Below are positions 1 to 9,776 of a DNA stretch of 64,000 bases, piece by piece (the stretch's first letter is position 1; each line of letters begins with the position of its first letter). Source of the DNA: Panulirus ornatus (taxonomy: Eukaryota > Arthropoda > Malacostraca > Decapoda > Palinuridae). Below the pieces are notes generated by a model. It saw only the letters and a program-made list of their open reading frames with translations. It was not told the DNA's origin and did not search any database. Where the stretch lies: contig NC_092250.1 of assembly GCF_036320965.1 (NCBI RefSeq), positions 11,677,100 to 11,741,099 on the forward strand. The letters run 5' to 3'. Position numbers and translations under genes: made by a program.

Positions 1-1039
1 TTACACTTATCACTGTTAAGTTTGCCCTATACTGTTGGCTGTGTTACTCTGTTTAGACGTAAGTTACCATTGAGTTAACCATGTGAGCATATTGTTAGCT
101 CAGTCACCTCAGAACTACATGTACAATACCACATATATCAATATTCAGCCATGCACAACACCACATACATCAACATTCAGGTATCTACGTCTCCAGTACC
201 AAAATGAAACATCAAGCCGCGTCAAGATAATGGTAGCTGCTTCACCATCACTGTAAAGTAATCACTATTGAGTTAGCTGCGTGAATATGGTGTTCGATCT
301 GCCATCACGGTACACAAGTCACTGTTGCCTGCCTCACCACAACATATAAGTCAACAGTGAGACAACTTCCTCACCGCCGCGTTAACTTTGCCGTTACAAC
401 AATAAATGAATTAACATACAATTATACAACAGTAATACTACCTGTACTAACAGATGTTTAGCGGCTGCATAACTCACACGCAGCACATGTTGCCTCTAAC
501 GACAATGTAACATGCATATTCATAGGTTACTTGGAGAGGACGAACGCTGGCGAGCCACCTCACCGTAAAGTTTTGAGAGTCAGAGAAATTCTATCCCTAT
601 GTTGCCCCTAACATTGTGTGTCACACTCTGTGTTACTGTGTTCTTGTGTCACTATGGCACAATATCCTTTGGCCATAACTTTACGGTATAGTTTTACGAC
701 ACTGATAATACACGAACATTCTCTTACGTCCCAATGATTTTACGTTCTCATGGTACAACTTAGGCATATCTATTGTGTCTCGATTTCTTGTTAGCATTAT
801 TTTACGACACTATTGCGTTAGGTTACCATAATCTTACCAAACCTTGATTTTACGTGCCATGAATTTCCATGTATCTGGCTGTGTTAGAATAATGTTAGCT
901 AACTCACTATCTCTTGGCTAACAGTGTGGTTCTCTCACCTGTGCCACATTTATTATTACCTTTATTATATATCTCTCTCACTATAAACTAAGTGCTTATG
1001 TTAGCGTCATCATGAAAAGGCTCATCTTGGTGAAAACTT
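1..1039. other. non-coding, weakly repetitive
   Basis: No gene is visible. A 32-bp unit occurs twice in tandem at 118-181 (CATGTACAATACC.. and CATGCACAACACC..). Phrases such as TTGAGTTA, GTTAGCT and TCACC recur loosely at about 60 and 251, which suggests an old, heavily decayed tandem repeat. Confidence 0.4.
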
Positions 1040-1188
1040 AAAGGAAGGACGGTGTGTTTTTTGATACCTGGGAATGGACCCGTTAGCGAATGGAACCATG
1101 GAAGCGAAGGTGAGTCATAGGGTGGGTGAGGAGGCGAAGGTTCTGGGAGCATCGAGAAATGGGTGGAAAAAAAGGACGTTATCTTTGG
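1040..1188 (+). mobile_element. LINE-A fragment (old)
   Basis: This is a short relic of the post-RT region of LINE-A. It reads DTWEWTRLANGTMEAKVSHR, equivalent to the younger copies' YLGVDLAADGTMEAEVDHR. It then continues through the GAKILGALKNVWKSRTLS region in diverged form. Both ends fade into unique sequence and no tail or (TA)n array is attached, so it is one of the oldest LINE-A pieces here. Confidence 0.8.
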
Positions 1189-1626
1189 TTAGTTGTAGTC
1201 GTAATCACTTCACTCTAAAATCGTTTTACCATCTGATAGCCTCACAGTTGGTCCGGTTTACAGATTCTGAATAGCCTGTACTGGTAAGCTCACAGGTCCC
1301 GTGCGGGGAGTATATATTCATCAGGGTAGTGCAGACCTACAGGTAACCACGGTTTCTGCTGTTCTACTCATCATTTAATACATCCATCCAGATGATATAT
1401 GAGTGATCTCTCTCCTGTTTCTATTGAACTATGTACATAATGATTTATTGAACACGTTACTTGATATTCACTTTAAACGTTTAGTCAGACCGAGGCAGAT
1501 GACTGTAAGCAATAATATTGCAACAAGAACGATATTAGAGCAGGGATTTGTGCAAGTGTAGACCTTACTAATAATACTCAGATAAATCCCCTTGGAGTCG
1601 AGAAATTGGATACCTAGCTTACGTTC
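1189..1626. other. no feature seen
   Basis: AT-rich sequence without a recognisable gene or repeat, ending at the (TA)n array. Confidence 0.4.

Positions 1627-1692
<66 letters not shown>
1627..1692. repeat. (TA)n microsatellite
   Basis: Perfect TA array that touches the 3' tail of the minus-strand LINE-A copy at 1712-3904. Confidence 0.98.
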
Positions 1693-1696
<4 letters not shown>

Positions 1697-1711
1697 TTAT
1701 TATTTTTTTTT

Positions 1712-3903
1712 CATTATACTTTGTCGCTGTCTCCCGCGTTTGCGAGGTAGCGCAAGGAAACAGACGAAAGAAATGGCCCAACCCACCCCCATACACATGT
1801 ATATACATACGTCCACACGCGCAAATATACATACCTACACAGCTTTCCATGGTTTACCCCAGACGCTTCACATGCCATGATTCAATCCACTGACAGCACG
1901 TCAACCCCGGTATACCACATCGATCCAATTCACTCTATTCCTTGCCCTCCTTTCACCCTCCTGCATGTTCAGGCCCCGATCACTCAAAATCTTTTTCACT
2001 CCATCTTTCCACCTCCAATTTGGTCTCCCACTTCTCCTCGTTCCCTCCACCTCCTACACATATATCCTCTTGGTCAATCTTTCCTCACTCATTCTCTCCA
2101 TGTGCCCAAACCATTTCAAAACACCCTCTTCTGCTCTCTCAACCACGCTCTTTTTCTTTCCACACATCTCTCTTACCCTTACGTTACTTACTCGATCAAA
2201 CCACCTCACACCACATATTGTCCTCAAACATCTCATTTCCAGCACATCCATCCTCCTGCGCACAACTCTATCCATAGCCCACACCTCGCAACCATACAAC
2301 ATTGTTGGAACCACTATTCCTTCAAACATACCCATTTTTGCTTTCCGAGATAATGTTCTCGACTTCCACACATTCTTCAAGGCTCCCACGATTTTCGCCC
2401 CCTCCCCCACCCTATGATCCACTTCCGCTTCCATGGTTCCATCCGCTGCCAGATCCACTTCCAGATATCTAAAACACTTTACTTCCTCCAGTTTTTCTCC
2501 ATTCACACTTACCTCCCAATTGACTTGACCCTCAACCCTACTGTACCTAATAACCTTGCTCTTATTCACATTTACTCTTAACTTTCTTCTTTCACACACT
2601 TTACCAAACTCAGTCACCAGCTTCTGCAGTTTCTCACATGAATCAGCCACCAGCGCTGTATCATCAGCGAACAACAACTGACTCACTTCCCAAGCTCTCT
2701 CATCCCCAACAGACTTCATACTTGCCCCTCTTTCCAAAACTCTTGCATTCACCTCCCTAACAACCCCATCCATAAACAAATTAAACAACCATGGAGACAT
2801 CACACACCCCTGCCGCAAACCTACATTCACTGAGAACCAATCACTTTCCTCTCTTCCTACACGTACACATGCCTTACATCCTCGATAAAAACTTTTCACT
2901 GCTTCTAACAACTTGCCTCCCACACCATATATTCTTAATACCTTCCACAGAGCATCTCTATCAACTCTATCATATGCCTTCTCCAGATCCATAAATGCTA
3001 CATACAAATCCATTTGCTTTTCTAAGTATTTCTCACATACATTCTTCAAAGCAAACACCTGATCCGCACATCCTCTACCACTTCTGAAACAACACTGCTC
3101 TTCCCCAATCTGATGCGCTGTACATGCCTTCACCCTCTCAATCAACACCCTCCCATATGATTTATCAGTAATACTCAACAAACTTATACCTCTGTAATTT
3201 GAGCATTCACTCTTATCCCCTTAGCCTTTGTACAATGGCACTATGCACGCATTCCGCCAATCCTCAGGCACCTCACCATGAGTCATACATACATTAAACA
3301 ACCTTACCAACCAGTCAATGATACAGTCAACCCCTTTTTTAATAAATTCCACTGCAATACCATCCAAACCTGCTGCCTTGCCGGCTTTCATCTTCCGCAA
3401 AGCTTTTACTACCTCTTCTCTGTTTACCAAATCATTTTCCCTAACCCTCACACTTTGCACACCACCTCGACCAAAACACCCTATATCTGCCACTCTATCA
3501 TCAAACACTCTCAACAAACCTTCAAAATACTTACTCCATCTCCTTCTCACATCACCACTACTTGTTATCACCTCCCCATTTGCGCCCTTCACTGAAGTTC
3601 CCATTTGCTCCCTTGTCTTACGCACTTTATTTACCTCCTTCCAGAACATCTTTTTATTCTCCCTAAAATTTAATGATACTCTCTCACCCCAACTCTCATT
3701 TGCCCTCTTTTTCACCTCTTGCACCTTTCTCTTGACCTCCTGTCTCTTTCTTTTATACATCTCCCACTCAATTGCATTTTTTCCCTGCAAAAATCGTCCA
3801 AATGCCTCTCTCTTCTCTTTCACTAATAATCTTAATTCTTCATCCCACCACTCACTACCCTTTCTAATCAACCCACCTCCCACTCTTCTCATGCCACAAG
3901 CAT

Positions 3904-3904
<1 letters not shown>
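1712..3904 (-). mobile_element. LINE-A copy, 5' truncated, short 3'UTR type
   Basis: Minus-strand copy. The 3' tail (ATACTTTGTCGCTGTCTCCC in plus-strand reading) starts near 1714 and the truncated 5' end lies at 3904, against a second TA array. It covers the linker between endonuclease and RT, the RT, the C-terminal domain and the short 3'UTR. The reading frame is unbroken by indels and carries only two nonsense changes, so it is fairly young. Confidence 0.95.
1901..3892 (-). pseudogene. LINE-A reverse transcriptase with two stop codons
   Basis: Encodes the RT part of LINE-A in one frame. It begins MRRVGGGLIRKGSEWWDEEL and includes AGLDGIAVEF, YRG.., FRSGRGC, FMDLEKAYDRV (motif A), LRQGCVMSPWLFNLFMD (motif B) and FADDTALV (motif C). 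Two in-frame stops break it. One is a TAA at 3221-3223, where other copies have AAA in CIVPLYKGKG. The other is a TAG at about 2054, where other copies have TCG in RIYVSEVEG. All three catalytic Asp positions remain. The 5' end is lost by truncation, so no native start exists. Confidence 0.9.

Positions 3905-3976
<72 letters not shown>
3905..3976. repeat. (TA)n microsatellite
   Basis: Separates the truncated 5' end of the LINE-A copy at 1712-3904 from the fragment that holds the candidate hammerhead ribozyme. Confidence 0.98.
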
Positions 3977-3981
<5 letters not shown>

Positions 3982-4179
3982 AATAAAATGATCATCACCT
4001 TGTCCGTGATGATTGGTGTTGGACGGTGGGACTCAAGTGTGATGTTGGGATTTACATAACTTTAAGTACTGGCACCTGATGAGGTGGATTGTCTCCACGA
4101 AACATCTCGTGCCACATGTATACAAAAAATTAAAAGTTAGATATAATTGTATGAACTCTTATTGAAGTGCGATTTCACT

Positions 4180-4182
<3 letters not shown>
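3977..4182 (+). mobile_element. possible Penelope-like element fragment between TA arrays
   Basis: A 206-bp non-coding island lying between two (TA)n arrays. Its only recognisable structure is the hammerhead-like motif at 4070-4114. Small hammerhead ribozymes are known from the terminal repeats of Penelope-like retroelements, and the window holds a PLE-type GIY-YIG scrap elsewhere. The assignment to a PLE is an inference. Confidence 0.4.
4070..4114 (+). ncRNA. candidate minimal hammerhead ribozyme (PLE type)
   Basis: The parts of a hammerhead core appear in order. Stem I is TGGCAC (4070-4075) pairing perfectly with GTGCCA (4109-4114). The core CTGATGA is at 4076-4082. Stem II is GTGGA/TCCAC around a short loop (4084-4098), with one extra G at 4083. 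GAAA is at 4099-4102. A six-nucleotide segment CATCTC (4103-4108) replaces stem III. Predicted cleavage follows C4108, with T4107 as U16.1 pairing A4102. A near-absent stem III is the known form of PLE-associated hammerheads that work as dimers. No activity can be inferred from sequence alone. Confidence 0.5.

Positions 4183-4262
<80 letters not shown>
4183..4262. repeat. (TA)n microsatellite
   Basis: Touches the truncated 5' end of the plus-strand LINE-A copy at 4263-5920. Confidence 0.98.
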
Positions 4263-4264
<2 letters not shown>

Positions 4265-5920
4265 AAATGTATAGAAAAACAGATGGATTTCTTTATAGCA
4301 TTTATAGATCTGAAGGCATATGATAGTGATCATAGAGATGCTCTGCGGAAGGTATTAAGAGTATATGGTGTGGGAGGTAAGTTGCTATAAGCAGTGAAAA
4401 GTTTTTATCGAGGATATAAGGCATGTGTACGTGTAGGAAGAGAGGAAAGTGATTGGTTCTCAGTGAATGTAGGTTTGCGGCAGGGGTGCGTGATGTCTCC
4501 ATGGTTGTTTAATTTGTTTATGGATGGGGTTGTTAGTTAGGTGGATGCAAGAGTTTTGGAGAGAGGGGCAAGTATGCAGTCTGTTGTGGATGACAGGGCT
4601 TGGGAAGTGAGTTTAATTTGTTTATGGATGGGGTTGTTAGTTAGGTGGATGCAAGAGTTTTGGAGAGAGGGGCAAGTATGCAGTCTGTTGTGGATGACAG
4701 GGCTTGGGAAGTGAGTCAGTTGTTATTCGTTGATGATACAGCGCTGGTGGCTGATTCGGGTGAAAAACTGCAGAAGTTGGTGACAAAGTTGACAAAGTGT
4801 GTGAAAGAAGAAAGCTGAGAGTAAATATGAATAAGAGCAAGGCCATATGGTTCAGTAGGGTTGAGACAAGTAAATTGGAAGATAAGTTTGATTGGAGAAA
4901 AATTGGAGGAAGTAAAGTGTTATAGATATATGGGAGTGGATTTGGCTGCGGATGGGACTATGGAAGCGGAAGTGAGTCACAGGGTGGGGGAGTGGGCGAA
5001 GGTTCTGGGAGCGTTGAAGAATGTGTGGAAGGCGAGAACGTTATCTCGGAGAGCAAAAATGGGTATGTTTGAGGGAACAGTGGTTCCAACAATGTTATAT
5101 GGTTGTGAGGCATGGGCTATAGATAGGGTTGTGCGGAGGAGGGTGGATGTATTGGAAATGAGAAGTTTGAGAACAATATGTAGCGTGAGGTGGTTTGATC
5201 GATTAAGTAATGAAAGGGTAAGTGTGGTAATAAAAAGTGTGTGGTTGAGAGAGCAGGAAAGGGTGTATTGAAATGGTTTAATCACATGGAGAGAATGAGT
5301 GAGGAAAGATTGACCAAGAGGATATATGTGTCGGAGGTTGAAGGCGCGAGGAGAAGTGGGAAACCAAATTGAAGGTGGAAGGATGGAGTGGAAAAGATTT
5401 TAAGCGATCAGGGCCTGAACATACAGGAGTGTGAAAGGCGTGTAAGGAATAGAGTGCATTGGAACGATGTGGTATATCGGGGTCGACGTGCTGTCAGTGG
5501 ATTGAACCAGGGCATGTGAAGCGTCTGGGGTAAACCTTGGAAAGTTTTGCGGTTTCTGCATGTGGAAAGGGAGCTGTGGTTTCGGTGCATTACACATGAC
5601 AGTGACTGAGTGTGAACGAATGTGGCCTTTGTTGTCTTTCCCTAGCACTACCTCGCACGCACGCGGGGGGAGGGGGTTCCATTTCATGTTTGGCGGGATG
5701 GCGGCGTGAATGAATGAAGGCAGCAAGTATGAATATGCACATGTGTATATATGTATATGTCTGTCTATGTATATGTATGTATACGTTGAAATGTATAGGT
5801 ACGTATATGTGCGTGTGTGGGCGTTTATGTATATACATGTGTATGTGGATGGGTTGGGCCATTCTTTCGTCTGTTTCCTTGCGCTACCTCGCTAACGCAG
5901 GAGACAGCGACAAAGTATAA
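4263..5920 (+). mobile_element. LINE-A copy, old, long 3'UTR type
   Basis: 5'-truncated plus-strand copy that starts in the RT fingers (KQMDFFIAFIDLKAYDS). The reading frame is broken many times; the only sizeable open piece is 4861-5271 (RQVNWKISLIGEKLEEVKCY and onward). It contains an exact 104-bp tandem duplication (units starting 4508 and 4612) that adds a frameshift. The 3'UTR is the long type. It holds an internal copy of the tail motif (CACTACCTCGC, about 5645) about 240 nt before the terminal tail (GCGCTACCTCGCTAACGC, about 5881). The copy ends at CAAAGTATAA without an attached TA array. Confidence 0.93.
4508..4715 (+). repeat. exact 104-bp tandem duplication inside LINE-A
   Basis: The segment beginning TTTAATTTGTTTATGG at 4508 recurs at 4612 without a visible mismatch. 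It is much younger than the surrounding decayed LINE-A copy. Confidence 0.9.
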
Positions 5921-6635
5921 TAGATGTAGATGAGTTATATATTGTAAATCAGATGGCTATTATCAGTTAACATACAAAAATATACAAGACCCATTTGGTT
6001 TTCATCGTTTGCATTCCATCCGGGTTTTTATTTTCGAGATCACACTAATCAGTACTGAAGTTATAGGTATGTCGTGGTGGAGCATCACCAAACCATCTCC
6101 GAGGGTCTGGTCTATACAGAGGTGCAATGCATTATCAAGAACATCCTGCTTGGTGCAGGCAGTCACTGCTCGCTCTCATTGCCTATGTAATTTCCATGAG
6201 CGTCAACTCGCATTACAGATTCACTGGCTGTAGATTCATGCAGCATTCGTGATTAGACGAGCTGAACCGGGACTGATTGGTTGCTTCGCTTTACGGATGT
6301 ATCGATATATCTTTAAATTCTTCCCCTCCTGTTATGGATGGACCGAATTACCATACGACATTTCGACCATATCGAATCTACTCGGATATAGTAAATAGGA
6401 CTTACCTCGTATGGTCAATAACAGCGTCCACAGTATAGGGGAACAGAATCAATTAGGCGTAGTGCTTGCAATCTTCCAGCACTCGTGATTGTACAAATAC
6501 CTTTCTGTTATTATAACTCCTTCTTATATAGTGTGTTTTTGACTCGTCTTTGCTTTTGTTGATCGAACGTAGCCCACATAACACTATATAGTATCGATAC
6601 ACACGAGTATTTCTTTATAAATGAGAGTAAATACT
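5921..6635. other. no gene seen
   Basis: Unique-looking sequence between a LINE-A 3' end and the 39-bp minisatellite. Short open frames are present but match nothing I recognise. Confidence 0.4.
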
Positions 6636-7375
6636 AGGTACACAGCAGCGTTGTTGAAAAGATGTACTAGACTACGATACACAGTGACGTTGTTGAAAAG
6701 ATGTACTAGGTGACGATACACAGTGGCGTTGTTGAAAAGATGTACTAAATGACGATACACAGGGCGTTGTGGAAATGATGTACTAGGTGACGATACACAG
6801 GGCGTTGTTGAAAAGATGTACTAGGTGACGATACACAGTGGCGTTGTTGAAAAGATGTACGAAGTGACGATACACAGTGGCGTTGTGGGAAAGATGTACT
6901 AAGTGACGATACACAGTGGCGTTGTGGAAAAGATGTACTAAGTGACGATATACAGTGGCGTTGTGGAAAAGATGTGCTAGGCTACTATACACAGTGACGT
7001 TGTAGAAAAGATGTACTAGGTGACGATACACAGTGGCGTTGTTGAAAAGATTTACCAAGTAACGATACACAGTGGCGTTGTGGATGTACTAGGTGACGAT
7101 ACACAGTGGCGTTGTGGAAAAGATGTACTGGGTGACGATACACAGTGGCGTTGTGGAAAAGATGTACTGGGTGACGATACACAGTGGCGTTGTTGAAAAG
7201 ATTTACCAAGTAACGATACACAGTGGCGTTGTGGATGTACTAGGTGACGATACACAGTGGCGTTGTGGAAAAGATGTACTGGGTGACGATACACAGTGGC
7301 GTTGTGGAAAAGATGTACTGGGTGACGATACACAGTGGCGTTGTGGAAGGGAACAGTGGCGTTTTGGGAAAAGAC
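6636..7375 (+). repeat. 39-bp minisatellite with higher-order structure
   Basis: About 18-19 head-to-tail copies of a 39-bp unit (GACGATACACAGTGGCGTTG plus TGGAAAAGATGTACTAGGT). Because 39 is divisible by three, the array gives artificial open frames with 13-residue repeats on both strands. Some units carry a 5-nt deletion (34 bp). A four-unit block of 151 bp, marked by the variant GATTTACCAAG, is repeated at about 7041 and 7192. The last unit decays into unique sequence at about 7350-7375. Confidence 0.95.
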
Positions 7376-7755
7376 GATAAACAAGCGGTGCTCTTCTGCC
7401 GCCTGCAAGCACAAACGAAAGATCAGAAAAAAACAAATGTCTAATGCCAGGATGCTCACTGTCCCATGCAAATCACCTATTGTCCACAGAAACCATACGG
7501 AGTGGATAAGCACTTTGCTCAGTGGTACGTAGAATGGTCAAGGAAAAGAAATCCACCTGATAATTATGGAGTTTTCAGCGCTTTCTAACCTTACCAGACT
7601 TCCCTGTGTCCTCTTTACAAAATTCATTATGATAATTACCTAATTAAGATGCATTAAAATGCATTATACATAGCTGGGTGTGTGATATGAGGCAGTGTTT
7701 TATTTCTTCTTAGTGTTAGCTCGCCAAGACGAGAGAGGTCATAAGTATAAAGATT

Positions 7756-7757
<2 letters not shown>
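7376..7757. other. no feature seen
   Basis: Non-repetitive sequence with no recognisable gene. Confidence 0.4.

Positions 7758-7828
<71 letters not shown>
7758..7828. repeat. (TA)n microsatellite
   Basis: Flanks the 5' end of SINE-B copy 1. Confidence 0.98.
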
Positions 7829-7831
<3 letters not shown>

Positions 7832-7832
<1 letters not shown>

Positions 7833-8053
7833 CCCTGGGGACAGGGGAGAAAGAATACTTCCCACGTATTCCCTGCGTGTCGTAGAAGGCGACTAAAAGG
7901 GAAGGGAGCGGGGGGCTGGAAATCCTCCCCTCTCATTTTTTCTTTTTCAAAAGAAGGAACAGAGAAGGGGGCCAGGTGAGGATATTCCCTCTAAGGCCCA
8001 GTCCTCTGTTCTTAACGCTACCTTGCTAATGCGGGAAATGGTTAATAGTATGG
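7832..8053 (+). mobile_element. SINE-B copy 1 (LINE-A derived)
   Basis: Complete ~222-bp element. It opens TCCCTGGGGACAGGGGAG and ends with CGCTACCTTGCTAATGCGGG..AATAGTATGG, then poly(A) 8054-8076 and TA 8077-8100. The first ~170 nt match the 5' end of LINE-A (minus strand, 19081-19253). The last ~54 nt match the LINE-A 3' tail. It has no coding capacity, so it must depend on LINE-A proteins to move (inference). Confidence 0.85.
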
Positions 8054-8058
8054 AAAAA

Positions 8059-8098
<40 letters not shown>

Positions 8099-8100
8099 TA
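8054..8100. repeat. poly(A) then (TA)n
   Basis: A-tail of SINE-B copy 1 followed by a TA run that abuts the truncated 5' end of the LINE-A copy at 8101. Confidence 0.95.
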
Positions 8101-9614
8101 CAAAGGCAAAGGGGATAAGAGTGAGTGCTCAAATTACAGAGGTATAAGTTTGTTGAGTATTCCTGGTAAATTATATGGGAGGGTATTGATTGAGAGGGTG
8201 AAGGCATATACAGAGCATCAGATTGGGGAAGAGCAGTGCGGTTTCAGAAGTGGTAGAGGATGTGTGGATCAGGTGTTTGCTTTGAAGAATGTATGTGAGA
8301 AATACTTAGAAAAGCAAATGGATTTGTATGTAGCATTTATGGATCTGGAGAAGGCATATGATAGAGTTGATAGAGATGCTCTGTGGAAGGTATTAAGAAT
8401 ATATGGTGTTGGAGGCAAGTTGTTAGAAGCAGTGAAAAGTTTTTATCGAGGATGTAAGGCATGTGTACGTGTAGGAAGAGAGGAAAGTGATTGGTTCTCA
8501 GTGAATGTAGGTTTGCGGCAGGGGTGTGTGATGTCTCCATGGTTGTTTAATTTGTTTATGGATGGGGTTGTAAGGGAGGTAAATGCAAGAGTCCTGGAAA
8601 GAGGGGCAAGTATGAAGTCTGTTGGGGATGAGAGAGCTTGGGAAGTGAGTCAGTTGTTGTTCGCTGATGATACAGCGCTGGTGGCTGATTCATGTGAGAA
8701 ACTGCAGAAGCTGGTGACTGAGTTTGGTAAAGTGTGTGGAAGAAGAAAGTTGAGAGTAAATGTGAATAAGAGCAAGGTTATTAGGTACAGTAGGGGTGAG
8801 GGTCAAGTCAATTGGGAGGTGAGTTTGAATGGAGAAAAACTGGAGGAAGTGAAGTGTTTTAGATATCTGGGAGTGGATCTGTCAGCGGATGGAACCATGG
8901 AAGCGGAAGTGGATCATAGGGTGGGGGAGGGGGCGAAAATTTTGGGAGCCTTGAAAAATGTGTGGAAGTCGAGAACATTATCTCGGAAAGCAAAAATGGG
9001 TATGTTTGAGGGAATAGTGGTTCCAACAATGTTGTATGGTTGCGAGGCGTGGGCTATGGATAGAGATGTGCGCAGGAGGATGGATGTGCTGGAAATGAGA
9101 TGTTTGAGGACAATGTGTGGTGTGAGGTGGTTTGATCGAGTAAGTAACGTAAGGGTAAGAGAGATGTGTGGAAATAAAAAGAGCGTGGTTGAAAGAGCAG
9201 AAGAGGGTGTTTTGAAATGGTTTGGGCACATGGAGAGAATGAGTGAGGAGAGATTGACCAAGAGGATATATGTGTCGGAGGTGGAGGGAACGAGGAGAAG
9301 AGGGAGACCAAATTGGAGGTGGAAAGATGGAGTGAAAAAGATTTTGTGTGATCGGGGCCTGAACATGCAGGAGGGTGAAAGGAGGGCAAGGAATAGAGTG
9401 AATTGGAGTCATGTGGTATACAGGGGTTGACGTGCTGTCAGTGGATTGAATCAGGGCATGTGAGGCGTTTGGGGTGAACCATGGAGAGCTGTGTGGGTAT
9501 GTATATTTGCGTGTGTGGACGTGTGTATGTACATGTGTATGGGGGGGGGGGTTGGGCCATTTCTTTCGTCTGTTTCCTTGCGCTACCTCGCAAACGCGGG
9601 AGACAGCGACAAAG

Positions 9615-9618
<4 letters not shown>
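8101..9618 (+). mobile_element. LINE-A copy, young, 5' truncated
   Basis: Starts at CAAAGGCAAAGGGGATAAG (RT region) and runs unbroken to the 3' tail GACAAAGTATA. An A-tail of about 40 nt follows (9618-9658). It is the short 3'UTR type. Over 8101-9430 it has the same length as 49521-50850 and differs at about six sites by eye. Confidence 0.97.
8102..9430 (+). CDS. LINE-A reverse transcriptase, N-terminally truncated, intact frame
   Basis: 442 codons of uninterrupted LINE-A pol, opening KGKGDKSECSNYRGISLL at the TA junction. The protein would copy element RNA at a nicked target (target-primed reverse transcription). RT motif A is FMDLEKAYDRVDRD, motif B LRQGCVMSPWLFNLFMD and motif C FADDTALVAD. 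A C-terminal region follows (MLYGCEAWAM, MCGVRWFDRV, WFGHMERMSEERLTKRIYV, GRPNWRWKDGVKK) and it ends NWSHVVYRG. There is no endonuclease and no native start, so this copy cannot be autonomous. Family-specific changes shared with the 48781 copy are RYSRGEGQ, DLSADG and MDRDVRRR. Confidence 0.92.
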   Translation, partial: KGKGDKSECSNYRGISLLSIPGKLYGRVLIERVKAYTEHQIGEEQCGFRSGRGCVDQVFALKNVCEKYLEKQMDLYVAFMDLEKAYDRVDRDALWKVLRIYGVGGKLLEAVKSFYRGCKACVRVGREESDWFSVNVGLRQGCVMSPWLFNLFMDGVVREVNARVLERGASMKSVGDERAWEVSQLLFADDTALVADSCEKLQKLVTEFGKVCGRRKLRVNVNKSKVIRYSRGEGQVNWEVSLNGEKLEEVKCFRYLGVDLSADGTMEAEVDHRVGEGAKILGALKNVWKSRTLSRKAKMGMFEGIVVPTMLYGCEAWAMDRDVRRRMDVLEMRCLRTMCGVRWFDRVSNVRVREMCGNKKSVVERAEEGVLKWFGHMERMSEERLTKRIYVSEVEGTRRRGRPNWRWKDGVKKILCDRGLNMQEGERRARNRVNWSHVVYRG

Positions 9619-9690
<72 letters not shown>

Positions 9691-9692
9691 TT
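9618..9692. repeat. A-tail / (TA)7 / T-tail junction
   Basis: About 40 A, then TA repeats, then 20 T. It joins the A-tail of the plus-strand LINE-A copy to that of the minus-strand tail fragment at 9693, so two insertions meet tail to tail. Confidence 0.95.
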
Positions 9693-9776
9693 GCTTTCTC
9701 GCTGTATCCCGCGTTTGCGAGGTAGCGCAAGGAAACAGACGAAAGAAATGGCCCAACCCAATCCCATACACATGTA
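9693..9776 (-). mobile_element. LINE-A 3'-tail fragment
   Basis: Only the last ~85 nt of the element, on the minus strand (TCGCTGTATCCCGCGTTTGC, then CCCATACACATGTAT). It is fused directly to the plus-strand copy that begins at about 9777. Confidence 0.9.

Noticed and set aside
1877..2417. Long open frames on the strand opposite LINE-A copies (Ser/His/Pro/Leu-rich)
   Set aside because: They are antisense shadows of the LINE-A pol frame and recur at every LINE-A copy. Their composition simply mirrors the complementary codons.
6783..7513. 13-residue protein repeats on both strands
   Set aside because: They come from the 39-bp minisatellite, whose unit length is a multiple of three. The repeats lie in several frames at once and units with 34 bp break them.
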